Assembly: GCA_030430365.1 (NCBI GenBank)
Contig: JAUIFP010000001.1
Coordinates: 62,001-126,000 of the forward strand
Length of the DNA stretch: 64,000 bases
Direction of reading: 5' to 3'
From: Alphaproteobacteria bacterium
GTDB lineage: Bacteria > Pseudomonadota > Alphaproteobacteria > Sphingomonadales > Sphingomonadaceae
The translations under genes and the position numbers were made by a program. How positions within the stretch are numbered: the stretch's first letter is position 1; each line of letters starts with the position of its first letter. Shown one piece after another: positions 1-9,900 of the stretch. The notes beneath the pieces are model-generated. The model did not search any database. It was not told the origin of the DNA and saw nothing but the letters and a program-made list of their open reading frames with translations.

Positions 1-22
1 AGAATAGAGGTAAGCAGGCCTT

Positions 23-1033
23 ATGCGCAAACTTCTGATCACTATGGGTGACCCGGCCGGAGTGGGGCCGGAAATCATCTGCCGCGCGCTTGCCGAGTTG
101 GATGAAGCACGCCGATCCAGAATGGTAGTGATCGGTACGCTCGAAGTTCTGGAGCGGGCAAGGCAAGTCACGGGCGCGAATGTCACCTTCTCGGCCAGTC
201 CCCAGCCTGGCGCGATCCATGTCGAGCAGGTCGGCCTTCCGGTGCCCCTCCCGCAATGGGGCCGCGTGGAGCCCGCGGCAGGCGATGCTGCCTTTCGCTA
301 TGTCGAACGGGCGGTCAGGATGGCTCAGGAAGGCGGTGGCTGCATAGTAACGGCCCCGATCAACAAGGAAGCGCTCAATCGTGCCGGGCATCATTATGAT
401 GGCCATACGGGGATGATCGCGGCTCTCACGAAGTCGCCGACATCATTCATGCTGTTGGCGTCGGAGGTGTTGTCTGCGATCCACGTTTCGACCCATGTTT
501 CGCTGCAGGATGCGATCGGGCGGGTCACCGCTTCACGCGTGCTCGCTACGATCGAGGCCGGCCATCAATTCTTTCGCAGGATCGGTGTCGAATCTCCGCG
601 AATTGCCGTGGCCGGACTCAATCCGCATTGCGGAGAGAACGGCCTGTTCGGCAGTCAGGAGGCGAAATTCATTGCGCCCGCCATCTCAGAGGCGAAGCGT
701 ATGGGCATTGCCGTAACCGGGCCGATATCGCCCGATTCCGTGTTCCATAGGGCGTTGCAAGGCGAATTCGATCTGGTCGTCGCCCAGTATCACGATCAGG
801 GGCATATCCCCGTAAAGCTCGCCGCGTTCGAGACGACGGTGAACATTTCCCTGGGTCTGCCGATAGACCGCACATCCGTGGATCATGGCACCGCGTTCGA
901 CATTGCGGGCACCGGACAGGCATCGCACCGCAATATGCTTTCCGCGATCGCCTATGCGGAGACTCTGGCCGAACTGCCGCGCGCAGAAGAACGCACATCC
1001 AGCACACACAAAACACAGCCGGAGACATCGTAA
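23..1033 (+). CDS. PdxA-family NAD-dependent dehydrogenase (4-hydroxythreonine-4-phosphate dehydrogenase-like)
   Basis: The 336-residue protein opens with [11 protein letters not shown], typical of the PdxA family, and carries the segment [20 protein letters not shown] seen in PdxA substrate sites. Three candidate metal-ligand histidines lie in [17 protein letters not shown] and QYHDQGHIP. PdxA oxidises 4-phosphohydroxy-threonine in vitamin B6 synthesis, but PdxA paralogues also act in catabolism (four-carbon acid-sugar phosphates, cis-dihydrodiols of terephthalate). Location 28 bases before a BKACE gene, with no other B6 gene in view, favours a catabolic paralogue. The DUF1537 kinase that accompanies acid-sugar PdxA2 enzymes is absent here. 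Start ATG has GAGG and CAGG upstream. Family assignment is firm; the substrate is unknown. Confidence 0.85.
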   Translation: MRKLLITMGDPAGVGPEIICRALAELDEARRSRMVVIGTLEVLERARQVTGANVTFSASPQPGAIHVEQVGLPVPLPQWGRVEPAAGDAAFRYVERAVRMAQEGGGCIVTAPINKEALNRAGHHYDGHTGMIAALTKSPTSFMLLASEVLSAIHVSTHVSLQDAIGRVTASRVLATIEAGHQFFRRIGVESPRIAVAGLNPHCGENGLFGSQEAKFIAPAISEAKRMGIAVTGPISPDSVFHRALQGEFDLVVAQYHDQGHIPVKLAAFETTVNISLGLPIDRTSVDHGTAFDIAGTGQASHRNMLSAIAYAETLAELPRAEERTSSTHKTQPETS

Positions 1034-1061
1034 CGGCGTTCCGGGGAGAGGAGCCAACACA

Positions 1062-1934
1062 ATGCGAAAGATCATACTCACCTGTGCCGTGACAGGCGCA
1101 TCGATCACTGCGGACAAGAATGACGCAGTGCCTGTCACACCGCAGGAAATCATAAAGTCCTGCCTCGATGCACACGCGGCAGGGGCGGCGGTCGTCCATA
1201 TTCACGTGCGCGATCCCGAAACTGCCCGGCCGGCCACCGATCTTCATCTCTATCGCGAAGTGGTCGAAGGTATCCGTGCGGCCGGAACGGACGTCGTCAT
1301 CAATTTGACGACCGGCCCCGGGCAGCATTTCTACAACGATCCTGCCAAGCCGAGCGTCATGCTGGACAAGAGCTGGTTGCTGACGCCTGAAGAGCGCGTG
1401 GCGCATGTCGCAGCGCTCAAGCCCGATATTTGCAGTCTCGACGTTTGCAGCTTCAACCGCCCGGATCACATCGTCGTGAATTCGCTCGATACGATCCGCC
1501 TCATGGCCGGGGCCATCCGGGATACGGGCGTGAAGCCCGAACTGGAGATTTTCGAGGCGGGCCAGATGGGCATGGTGAGCGATCTTCAGGCAGAAGGGCT
1601 GATCGACGGCCCGCTGCTTTTCTCTTTCGTGATGGGGACCAAATACACCGCGCCGCCAACACCGCAGATGGTGAGCGTCCTGGCCGGTCTGGCGCCCGCA
1701 GGTTCATACTGGGCTGCATTCGGCGCAGGTGCCCATGAATTCCCGATCGCGGCCCAATCGGTGACGAATGGCGGCCAGATCCGTGTCGGCCTGGAAGACA
1801 ATCTGTATCTCCGGCGCGGCGTGAAAGCGAAGAGCAATGCCGAATTGGTGGAGCGCGCCGTGCAGCTAATCGATATTCTGGGATACGATCTCGCGACCCC
1901 TGCCGAGGCGCGCGAGATGCTGCAGATCAAATAG
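1062..1934 (+). CDS. BKACE-family (DUF849) beta-keto acid cleavage enzyme
   Basis: This 290-residue protein begins MRKIILTCAVTGAS and has the family's metal-binding HIHVRDPETARP. BKACE enzymes condense a beta-keto acid with acetyl-CoA and cleave it to acetoacetate plus a CoA ester (3-keto-5-aminohexanoate or dehydrocarnitine in known cases). The reading frame is open further upstream into the pdxA-like gene, but ATG 1062 gives the family N-terminus and follows GGGGAGAGGAG. It should be co-transcribed with the PdxA-like gene. A second, different BKACE lies at 10718-11665. Substrate unknown. Confidence 0.85.
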   Translation: MRKIILTCAVTGASITADKNDAVPVTPQEIIKSCLDAHAAGAAVVHIHVRDPETARPATDLHLYREVVEGIRAAGTDVVINLTTGPGQHFYNDPAKPSVMLDKSWLLTPEERVAHVAALKPDICSLDVCSFNRPDHIVVNSLDTIRLMAGAIRDTGVKPELEIFEAGQMGMVSDLQAEGLIDGPLLFSFVMGTKYTAPPTPQMVSVLAGLAPAGSYWAAFGAGAHEFPIAAQSVTNGGQIRVGLEDNLYLRRGVKAKSNAELVERAVQLIDILGYDLATPAEAREMLQIK

Positions 1935-1943
1935 TCACATGGG

Positions 1944-1958
1944 GCGGCCCGGGGCCGC
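1944..1958. terminator. Possible short GC hairpin between convergent genes
   Basis: GCGGCC - CGG - GGCCGC forms a 6-bp stem with a 3-base loop in the 29-base gap between convergent stops. There is no U-tract, so terminator function is doubtful. Confidence 0.3.
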
Positions 1959-1963
1959 GCAGG

Positions 1964-3037
1964 TCAGGAGAGCAGGACGGCGGCGATCGCCATTCCGCAT
2001 TCCTGCGTGTTCGCCGGGCCGCCAAGATCACGCGTGCGTTTCTCCGGTGTGGCGAGCACGGTTTCGATCGCGCTGAGGATGTCGGCCGCGGCCTCCGTTT
2101 CGCCCAGATGATCGAGCATCAGTGCTGCCGACCAGATTTGTGCAACGGGGTTGGCGATATTGCGCCCGGCAATGTCCGGTGCGGAACCGTGGACAGGTTC
2201 GAACAGGGAAGGAAAACGGCCCGTGGGGTCGATATTCCCCGATGGCGCAATTCCGATCGTGCCCGTGCAGGCCGGGCCGAGATCGGACAGGATGTCGCCG
2301 AACAGATTGGAAGCAACCACGACATCGAACCAGTCGGGGTGCTGCACAAAATGGGCCGTCAGAATGTCTATGTGATAGCGGTCGACCTCCACATCGGGAT
2401 AGCGCGCGGACATCGCCTCGAAACGCTCATCCCAGAACGGCATGGTGATGGAGATTCCGTTCGACTTGGTTGCCGAAGTGACGTGCTTCTTCCCGGTGCG
2501 TTTGGCGAGCTCGAATGCATATTCCAGGATCCTGTCGACGCCGGTGCGCGTCATCACCGTTTCCTGAATCACGGTTTCGCGCTCTGTGCCTTCGAAGATC
2601 CTTCCGCCGATCGAGGAGTATTCGCCCTCCGTATTCTCGCGGACGATATAGAAGTCGATATCGCCGGGTTCACGGCCTGCCAGAGGGCAGGGCACTCCCG
2701 GCATCAATTTGACCGGGCGCAGATTGACATATTGATCGAATTCTCGCCGGAAACGCAGCAGAGAACCCCACAAGGTGATGTGGTCGGGGACGACCTTCGG
2801 CAAACCGACGGCGCCGAAGAAGATCGCATCATGCTTGCCGATCTGGTCGGTCCAGTCGTCCGGCAGCATGTCGCCATGTTCCAGATAGTAATCGCATGAA
2901 GCGAAATCGAAGGTGTCGTATTCGAACTTCATCCCGTGCTTTTGCGAAACTGCATCCAGGATACGCGTTCCTTCGGGAATGACTTCCTTGCCGATCCCGT
3001 CGCCGGGAATGACGGCGATACGGTAGTTGCCGCTCAC
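1964..3037 (-). CDS. Tartrate/D-malate/isopropylmalate-type dehydrogenase
   Basis: This 357-residue beta-decarboxylating dehydrogenase has IPGDGIGKEV at the N-terminus, the substrate/metal segment SNLFGDILSDLGP and the NAD-binding EPVHGSAPDIAG near the C-terminus. The sequence is closest in character to the tartrate dehydrogenase / D-malate dehydrogenase (TtuC/DmlA) branch, not housekeeping LeuB: no leuCD neighbours, and a YDTFDF...YYLEHGDMLP N-terminal region. Such enzymes oxidise tartrate, D-malate or other 2-hydroxy diacids with NAD and Mn/Mg. GTG start with GAGAGGG upstream. It converges on the PdxA/BKACE pair. Substrate choice is inferred only. Confidence 0.75.
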   Translation of the reverse strand: MSGNYRIAVIPGDGIGKEVIPEGTRILDAVSQKHGMKFEYDTFDFASCDYYLEHGDMLPDDWTDQIGKHDAIFFGAVGLPKVVPDHITLWGSLLRFRREFDQYVNLRPVKLMPGVPCPLAGREPGDIDFYIVRENTEGEYSSIGGRIFEGTERETVIQETVMTRTGVDRILEYAFELAKRTGKKHVTSATKSNGISITMPFWDERFEAMSARYPDVEVDRYHIDILTAHFVQHPDWFDVVVASNLFGDILSDLGPACTGTIGIAPSGNIDPTGRFPSLFEPVHGSAPDIAGRNIANPVAQIWSAALMLDHLGETEAAADILSAIETVLATPEKRTRDLGGPANTQECGMAIAAVLLS

Positions 3038-3095
3038 TTGCCTGCCCTCTCACCAATTATGTTTCCGGCGATTCGGCCGGTTGAACCAAAATAAA

Positions 3096-3134
3096 TCGGC
3101 CGCAGCGAACGGGTAGAAAATTCGCTGCGGCCGA
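3096..3134 (-). terminator. Rho-independent terminator of TonB receptor 1
   Basis: A 14-bp perfect stem (CGGCCGCAGCGAA and its complement, flanked by a T-A pair) with an 11-base loop lies 20 bases past the receptor stop. On the minus strand it is followed by ATTTATTTT. A near-identical hairpin ends the second receptor gene at 6938-6976. Confidence 0.88.
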
Positions 3135-3154
3135 ACCCTTATATCAAAAGGGAT

Positions 3155-6100
3155 TTAGAAGTTGACGCGAAGGCCTGTCCTCCAGCGGGCACCGAAGGTG
3201 TCGTAGAAGACCGGGTTGGTCGGGTTGTTGTAACCGGCCACAGGGCCCAGTCCGCCGGTGGCGTTGCTGGGTGCTTCAGGCGGATCGACATCGAACAGAT
3301 TGCGAATGGACAAGAACAATTCTGCAGTCGCACTGCCCGCCAGGCCGAACTCATACGAAGCCGAGAGGCCGGTGTAGAGGCGCGAGTCTACAGTGTTGTA
3401 ATTGATGCTTGCTGAATCAGAAGCATCGCATTCACCCGCACTGACATCGCACCGGCGGATATCGTAGATACCTTCCGGAATGTAACGGTTGTCGATTGTC
3501 ATCGAGAAGCCGCCATTTTCGTATGTCAGATAAGACTGAAGGATATATTTGGACGGAGCGGCGAAGCCGCCATAGCCCGAACCACCAGTCTGGTTGCGAT
3601 AGTCGAGTTCGGCACCGTCACCCAGGTTGACGACCATTTCGTCAGTGATGGTGGCCATGCCGCGCCATGTGAGAACGCCCGGGATATTCTCGCCCAGCTT
3701 GCGGAGCGGGAGCCGATACTGCAGTTCGATGTCCCAGCCGCTTTGCGTGAAGGCGCCGATATTGGCACCGCCGCGCTGAATCGACTGGAAGCCCGTGCCG
3801 CCGTTGATTTCCGGCGGATTGGCACCGGCAACCGTGTCGTATTGAACACCGCCACCGTCGAGGCCGGTCGTGATGTTTTCACAAGCGATACCGGCATTGA
3901 AGCAGGCGTCCACGACTTGCTGAGCAGTCAGCACGACGATCGCGTCACTGATTTCGATGTTGTAGTAATCGACCGAGAGACGAAGCCCGTCGAGTGCGCC
4001 GCCGGGCTGCAAAACGGCACCGGCCGTCCACGTATTGCCGACTTCCGGACGCAGGCCGAAGTTCGCATTGTAAAGAATGTCTGCGAAATCTTCGAGCGCA
4101 TCGCCCTGGGCGCTGAGATGCCATGGATTGTTGGCACGGCCAGTCGGCGGACCGGCTTCGGTCTTGCCGAGGTTGTAGTACAGATCGACGAAGGATGCCG
4201 CACGAACGTCGCGCGAGCGCGTTGCCCGCAGCCGCAGCCAATCGGTGACTTCCCAGTTGCCCGAGATCTTCCAGGTGTCGAAGCTCAGATCCTTCGAGCC
4301 GCCGGTCGTGGCGTCCGTATTGGTCTGCTCCGTGTGGCGATACGCCGCATTGAGCTCGAGATATTCGACCATCGGCACGTCGGACAACAGAGGAATGTTC
4401 GTCTCGACATACCCTTCGAGGATCTCCAGCGAACCGCCCAGATCGTTACCGAAGGCGTCGATCGAGAATTCACCGAATTCCGTCTTGTTGTGAACTGCGG
4501 CACCGTCTTCGTAACGATACTCGCCGCCCAGTGCGAGGGCGATCGGTCCGGCCCAACCTTCGTAGATGTCACCGCTCAGGTTGAAGGCGAAGACATGCTG
4601 CTCATAGGTGAAGTCCTGGGTTGCAGTGCGATAGATATAATCGATCACTGCCTGATCCTGGACCTGCTTCGTCGGGTCGAAGGGCACACAGCCGGCCGCT
4701 TCCGGACGGTTCCAGTGTGCGAACCAGCCTGCCGGGGTCGAGGTGTTTTCCGTCGGCACGGGGTTCGGGCCTGGGCCAAGCAGCGTGCCGCGGCAGACGA
4801 TGTTGCCATTGGGCGTGCCGGAGAACGGGATCCAGTTCCCGTTGATGTCCTGCTGCATGGTCTGCATCATGCCTTCGTCGACCGCGTCGAGCGCCGAAGT
4901 CAGATATTCGTTGATACGAATGCCGCCGATCGAGAGGAACTGCTTGGTCTTACCGTATTGGTAATAGGCATCCCAGTTCCACCTGTTGCCGAACAGGTTG
5001 AATTCCCCATCGAGTCCAGCGGCCGCGCTCCACGTATCGAGATCGGTCTTGAAGTCGTTCCGTGCGCCGTCATCGAAGACCATGTGCTTGGCCACGAAGA
5101 TCGGCAGTTCGGACACGCCCGGGGCCTGCGAGACGTTCGTTGCCGTCGCGCTTGAACCCGTCGGGTCTGCAAGGGCTGCCTGAATGACAGCGCCAAGCGT
5201 AGTTTCGGTGCCGGACAGGCGATCGAAATAGGGAACGTTCTGGATGAAGGCGTTGTCGGCACGGAGCGGGTGCCCCGACGATGGGCCGAGCGAGAGGCCT
5301 TTGATGTTCGATTTGCGGTTGGCGTAGGAGCCTTCCACCCAAGCAGTCACCGAATCCGAAACTTCGTACTCAGCATGCGCGAAGGTCGAAAGGCGCTCCA
5401 CGCTGGGGCGAAGCTGCAATTCCGACCAATAGGAACAGTCGATCGTGCAAGTGCCGCCCAGCCTGTTACCGAAGCCGATATCGATCGTGTATTCGCCTTC
5501 ATCGAAGTCGATTGCGCGATCTCCATTCGGCGTAAAGGTGATGTTGCGGAGGATGAAGGGATTGGTCCGGAAGCCGCGCGATCCACGAAGAACGCCTGTC
5601 AGGTTGTAGTTCGTGTAAAAGACATCGTCGGAGCGAATGTAATGCGGTTCGCCATTCGCCAGCCAATTGTCGTTCTGCAGCACGTTGGGCGACTCTGCGC
5701 ACCACTGGCGTACATAGACGCAGTCGCCGATTTCGCCCTTATCCTGATACTCGACACCGGCCATGATATGGCCGCGGCCATCGGCAAAGCTGGTGCCGCC
5801 GCCCAGTGCGGCGTGGAAGTCGCTGCCATCGGAACGGAAGGTCTGTCCGTAGTCGATTTGTCCCTTTATGCCTTCCAGCTGCTTGTCGAGCAGCACGTTC
5901 ACAACGCCGACAAGCGCGTCCGTACCATAAGCGGCCGATGCGCCGCCGGTGACCGTCTCGATGCTCTGAACGAGCACGGAGGGGACGATATTCATGTCGA
6001 CCGCACCGTCGAATGCGGTGGGCACGTGCCGCCGCGTGTCGATCAGTGTCAGGGTGCGAACGCCGCGCTGCGGATTGAGGCCGCGCAGGTTGGCAACGTT

Positions 6101-6451
6101 GGCCCCGATGTTGGGATTGTTCGTATTGGACGTCAGGCCGGAAACGGCATCGGAAGACGTCGAAACGTTCTGCGGAATGGTCTGCAGCGTTTCACCGATA
6201 TTGACCTGGCCCAGAGCCTCGATCGTGTCGGACCCTATAACCGTCACAGGCGTGGTCGACGTGAAAGTGGAGCGTGAAATACGCGAACCCGTGACGATGA
6301 TCGCTTCGTCCTGGTCGCTGCTGCTCGCTTCCGGTTCGGCGGGAAGCGTTTCGTCTTCCTGCGCCCATGCTTGCGATGTCGGCACGAGTGCCGCCAGCGC
6401 CAAGGCGACAGCGGAGCTGCGCGCCATTAGTCCAAAGGAATGTGCTTTCAT
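3155..6451 (-). CDS. TonB-dependent outer-membrane receptor 1
   Basis: A 1098-residue receptor with a signal peptide (MKAHSFGLMARSS... to about residue 31, QAWAQ), an N-terminal IIVTGSRI segment, a plug domain to about residue 190 (VNIGETLQTIP, NLRGLNPQRGVRTLTLID, SIETVTGGASAAYGTDA) and a long beta-barrel ending in WRTGLRVNF. It should import a bulky or scarce substrate across the outer membrane with TonB-ExbBD energy. Several cysteine pairs sit in the barrel (GDCVYVRQWC, GGTCTIDC, ACFNAGIAC, RRCDVSAGEC) and are shared with receptor 2. It is a tandem duplicate of the gene at 6997-10380, with matching promoter and terminator. Substrate not identifiable; enzyme neighbours suggest an organic carbon source. 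Confidence 0.92.
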   Translation of the reverse strand: MKAHSFGLMARSSAVALALAALVPTSQAWAQEDETLPAEPEASSSDQDEAIIVTGSRISRSTFTSTTPVTVIGSDTIEALGQVNIGETLQTIPQNVSTSSDAVSGLTSNTNNPNIGANVANLRGLNPQRGVRTLTLIDTRRHVPTAFDGAVDMNIVPSVLVQSIETVTGGASAAYGTDALVGVVNVLLDKQLEGIKGQIDYGQTFRSDGSDFHAALGGGTSFADGRGHIMAGVEYQDKGEIGDCVYVRQWCAESPNVLQNDNWLANGEPHYIRSDDVFYTNYNLTGVLRGSRGFRTNPFILRNITFTPNGDRAIDFDEGEYTIDIGFGNRLGGTCTIDCSYWSELQLRPSVERLSTFAHAEYEVSDSVTAWVEGSYANRKSNIKGLSLGPSSGHPLRADNAFIQNVPYFDRLSGTETTLGAVIQAALADPTGSSATATNVSQAPGVSELPIFVAKHMVFDDGARNDFKTDLDTWSAAAGLDGEFNLFGNRWNWDAYYQYGKTKQFLSIGGIRINEYLTSALDAVDEGMMQTMQQDINGNWIPFSGTPNGNIVCRGTLLGPGPNPVPTENTSTPAGWFAHWNRPEAAGCVPFDPTKQVQDQAVIDYIYRTATQDFTYEQHVFAFNLSGDIYEGWAGPIALALGGEYRYEDGAAVHNKTEFGEFSIDAFGNDLGGSLEILEGYVETNIPLLSDVPMVEYLELNAAYRHTEQTNTDATTGGSKDLSFDTWKISGNWEVTDWLRLRATRSRDVRAASFVDLYYNLGKTEAGPPTGRANNPWHLSAQGDALEDFADILYNANFGLRPEVGNTWTAGAVLQPGGALDGLRLSVDYYNIEISDAIVVLTAQQVVDACFNAGIACENITTGLDGGGVQYDTVAGANPPEINGGTGFQSIQRGGANIGAFTQSGWDIELQYRLPLRKLGENIPGVLTWRGMATITDEMVVNLGDGAELDYRNQTGGSGYGGFAAPSKYILQSYLTYENGGFSMTIDNRYIPEGIYDIRRCDVSAGECDASDSASINYNTVDSRLYTGLSASYEFGLAGSATAELFLSIRNLFDVDPPEAPSNATGGLGPVAGYNNPTNPVFYDTFGARWRTGLRVNF

Positions 6452-6521
6452 GATACCTCTCTCCCTGCAGTCCCATCCAAAAAACAGGGGCCTCCTCTTT
6501 CCCGAGGCTGACCCATTCGCA

Positions 6522-6537
6522 TTGGTACCGGTAACAA
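6522..6537. promoter_or_regulatory. Putative LacI-family operator (receptor 1)
   Basis: TTGGTACCGGTAACAA is a 16-base near-perfect palindrome with the central CG usual for LacI-family operators. It lies about 70 bases upstream of receptor 1 and matches the consensus TTGNTACCGGTANCAA found before several other units. Confidence 0.65.
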
Positions 6538-6675
6538 TCGTTCACACATTCGATCGGTCAAGTTGCCCAGACATGATTGCTTGTTGCGGGGACCCTGTGC
6601 TGATCCGGCCAGAAGATGCCAGTTTGATCGTTACCGAGAATCAGGCGGTTGATACGTTACCGACCTAATATTTAT

Positions 6676-6745
6676 CAAGTTATAGAAATTGGTTTTCTGA
6701 GCACAGTATGTTTCCGATATAGTGATAAACCGGAATGCATACTGA
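6676..6745. promoter_or_regulatory. Conserved upstream element with paired CAGTATG / CATACTG
   Basis: CAAGTTATAGA is followed by CAGTATG (6704-6710) and CATACTG (6738-6744), an inverted pair with starts 34 bases apart. The same words with the same spacing occur at 10606-10676 before receptor 2. The element starts 253 bases from the receptor 1 start codon. It may be an activator site or distal promoter. Confidence 0.5.
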
Positions 6746-6937
6746 GCCTATGAGTTTGCTTATGCTGCAGTCTCACGATGGGCCACGGTAAATCGAGCAC
6801 CGCCGCAGGTTTTCGTGGAGCAATGGGATGGGCGGTCTGCCAGGCCAGAATTGCGTTGGCTTCTGCTGGAAATGCAGGTTTCAACGCACAGTTTTCCGAG
6901 AGGGATCTGAAAATTGCGGATAGCAGGACCAAAAAAA

Positions 6938-6976
6938 TCGGCCGCAGCGAACGGGTGGAATGTTCGCTGCGGCCGA
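6938..6976 (-). terminator. Rho-independent terminator of TonB receptor 2
   Basis: A 15-bp perfect stem with a 9-base loop lies 20 bases past the stop of receptor 2. On the minus strand it is followed by a run of seven T. Nearly the same sequence as the hairpin at 3096-3134. Confidence 0.92.
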
Positions 6977-6996
6977 GCCTTCTTGGATGAAGGGGC

Positions 6997-9900
6997 TTAG
7001 AAGTTCACACGGACACCTGCGCGCCAGCGTGCACCAAGCGTATCGTAGTAGACCGGGTTGGTCGGGCTACCCGTGCCGTCGACCATGCCGCCGCGGCCGC
7101 CACTGCCACTCGGGGATTTGGGCGGATCCACGTCGAACAGGTTACGAACCGACATGAAGATTTCCGCCGTGCTGTCACCCGACAGGCCGAACTCGTACGA
7201 GGCCGAGAGACCCGTGTAGAGCCGGGAGTCAACGTAGTTGTTGTTGATCCCGTTGACGTCGGTGGAATCGCACTCCCCACGGCTCACGTCACACCGGCGG
7301 ATATCGTAGATACCTTCCGGAATGTACCTGAAGTCACCCGTGATCTGGAAGCCGCCCGTCTCATAGGTGAGGTAACCCGTCAGAACGTATTCCGGCGGAG
7401 CGGCAAAGCCGCCAAATGTCGTACCACCTGTCTGGTTGACGTACTCTGTTCCACCATCGCCTGCAGCAAGCAGATCGACGGTAATCGAGTCAGTGACGGT
7501 TGCGAGACCCCGGAAGGTCAACACACCCGGCATGCTGGAGCTCAGCTTATCGAGCGGAAGACGGTAAAGCAGTTCGATATCGAAGCCGCTTGTCTTGAAC
7601 TCGCCGACATTGGTGGCGCCGCGCAGGATCGATTCGATGCCGACACCTTGCGTACCACCCATGGTGACCACACCGTCCTGGTTCGCCTGACGCTCGGCTG
7701 CCGAGAGGTCTGCATAAGACGTGCCGGTTCCGTTGAGGCCCGTGAACAGACGATCGCAACCGACATTTGCATTGAAGCAGGCATCCGCCGTTTGCTGTGC
7801 GTCCAGCACCACAATCGCATCATTGATCGTGATGTCATAGTAGTCGACCGACAACCGGAAGCCGTCCAACGCACCGGTCGGCTGGAACACTGCACCCACA
7901 GTCAGCGTATTGCCGACTTCGGGGCTCAGCTGGAAGTTCGGCGGATACAGGACTTCAAGGAAGTCGCCCTGCGCCACACCGTCTTCGTTGAGAGCCCAGG
8001 GGCTGAAGATGCGTCCAGCGGTCGGGCCATAAGCCGTCTTGCCCTGGTTGAAGTAGAGATCGACGAAGGACGCTGCACGAACGTCACGCGAACGTGTCGC
8101 CCGGAAGCGCAGCCAATCGGTGACTTCCCAATTGCCCGAAATCTTCCAGGTATCGAAACCCAGATCTTTCGACTGACCGGTGATGCCGTCCGAGTTGGTC
8201 TGCTGTGTGCGACGGTAGGCACCGTTGAGTTCCAGATACTGGATCAGCGGTATATCGCGCAGCAGCGGAATGTTCGTTTCGACATAGCCTTCCAGAATCT
8301 TCAGGTCGCCGGCGTAGTCGCTGCCGAACCCTTGGTCCGAAACCGCAACGCCGTTGTCCAGAGTGTTGTGGATGGCCGAGCCATCTTCGAAGCGGTATTC
8401 GGCGCCGAGAGCGAGGCCGATCGGGCCGGCCCAGCCGTCAAACACTTCACCGCTCACATTGAAGGCTACGACATGCTGTGCATAGTCGAAGTCTTCCTGC
8501 GACGGACGGTAGGCGTAAGCGATCGCTTCCGGATCCGGATTCCCACCGAGCAGATTGAGCGGCTTACATCCGTCTGCATAGGGCAGGTTCCAATGTTCGT
8601 ACCAGCTGGCCGGTGTCGAAGTATTGGCAGTTGGAACGGGATTTGGACCAGGTCCAACCAAGGTACCGCGGCAAACGATATTTCCGTTCGGTGTGCCGCT
8701 GCCGACAATCCAGTTGCCGTCCTCATCCTGCTGCATGGTCCGCATCATGCCTTCGTCGACAGCATCGAGTGCCGCGGCAAAGAGTGCGTTTGTACGAAGA
8801 CCAGCGATTTCGGCGAATTGCTCTGTCTTGCCGTACTGGTAATAAGCGTCCCAGCTCCAGCTCCTGCCGAACAATTCGAAATCGCCTTCAAGCCCGCCCA
8901 TGAACCGGTAGGTTTCAAGATCCGTGGAAACCGTCCTGCGAGAGCCAGGGGCAACGATGCCGATATGCTTTGCAATCACAAGCGGCAGATTGTCGACGCC
9001 CGGGGCCTGTGACGAGTTGGTCGCCGTTGCCCAGGAATCACCCACGCCAGGTTCCCAGCCTTCGCCGCCCGGGAAGGTTCCCGTGCGCGTGCTGTCGATC
9101 AGATCGGTCAGCAGGATCTGCTCGCCTGACAGACGGTCCAGGATGGTTACACCGCTTAGGAACGCGTTGTCCGCGCGGATCGGAGAACCGGACGACGGGC
9201 CGAGCGAGAGGCCTTTCACCTTCGATTTACGCATCCCGTAAGATGCCTCGAAGATTGCCGTGATGTTGTCCGAAATTTCATAGTCGGCGCGGGCGAAGAG
9301 CGACGCACGCTCGACTTCCGGCCTCAGCTGAACTTCGGACCACAGCGAACAATCGATCAGGCAGTCGCCGCCCTGGCGGGCATAGAAGCCGATGCCTTGC
9401 GTGTATTCGCCCTGGTCGAATTCGACAGCCTGCGTGCCATCCGGCGTAAAGGTGATGTTCCGCAGGGCGGGGTCGTTCACGCGGCCGGTTCTGGTGCCGC
9501 GCAGCACGCCGTTCAGATCGTAGTTGGTGTAGGCCGTGTTATCGAGACGCAGATAGTGTGCCTGGCCATAATTTGCCGCACCGGGCGTATCGTAATCGGC
9601 ATTCAGGACTGCACCCGGCGATTCAGCGCACCATTCGCGCGCGTAAACGCAATCGCCGACTTCGCCATTGTCCTGATATTCGCCGCCGATCATGAAGTGA
9701 CCGCGGCCATCCGCGAACTCGGTGCCATAGGCGAGCGCACCATGGAAGCTGGTGCCGTCTCCGCGGAAGGTCTGGCCGTAGTCGATCTGGGCTTTGATGC
9801 CGTCGAGCTGCTTGTCGAGGATGACGTTGACGACGCCTGCAAGCGCGTCCGTACCGTAAGCGGCCGATGCACCGCCCGTCACCGTTTCGATGCTCTGGAC

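Larger units (their letters stand above)
6452..6996. other. 545-base intergenic region between the duplicated receptors
   Basis: No gene seen. It contains the terminator of receptor 2 (6938-6976), a paired CAGTATG/CATACTG element (6704-6744) and the ACCGGT palindrome (6522-6537), all oriented to serve receptor 1. The rest, about 6745-6937, shows nothing recognisable. Confidence 0.7.

Noticed and set aside
3743..5155. 470-codon plus-strand frame inside TonB receptor 1 (and the similar one at 7648-9012 in receptor 2)
   Set aside because: Both are antisense to conserved receptor barrels, and their similarity to each other is explained by the receptor duplication.
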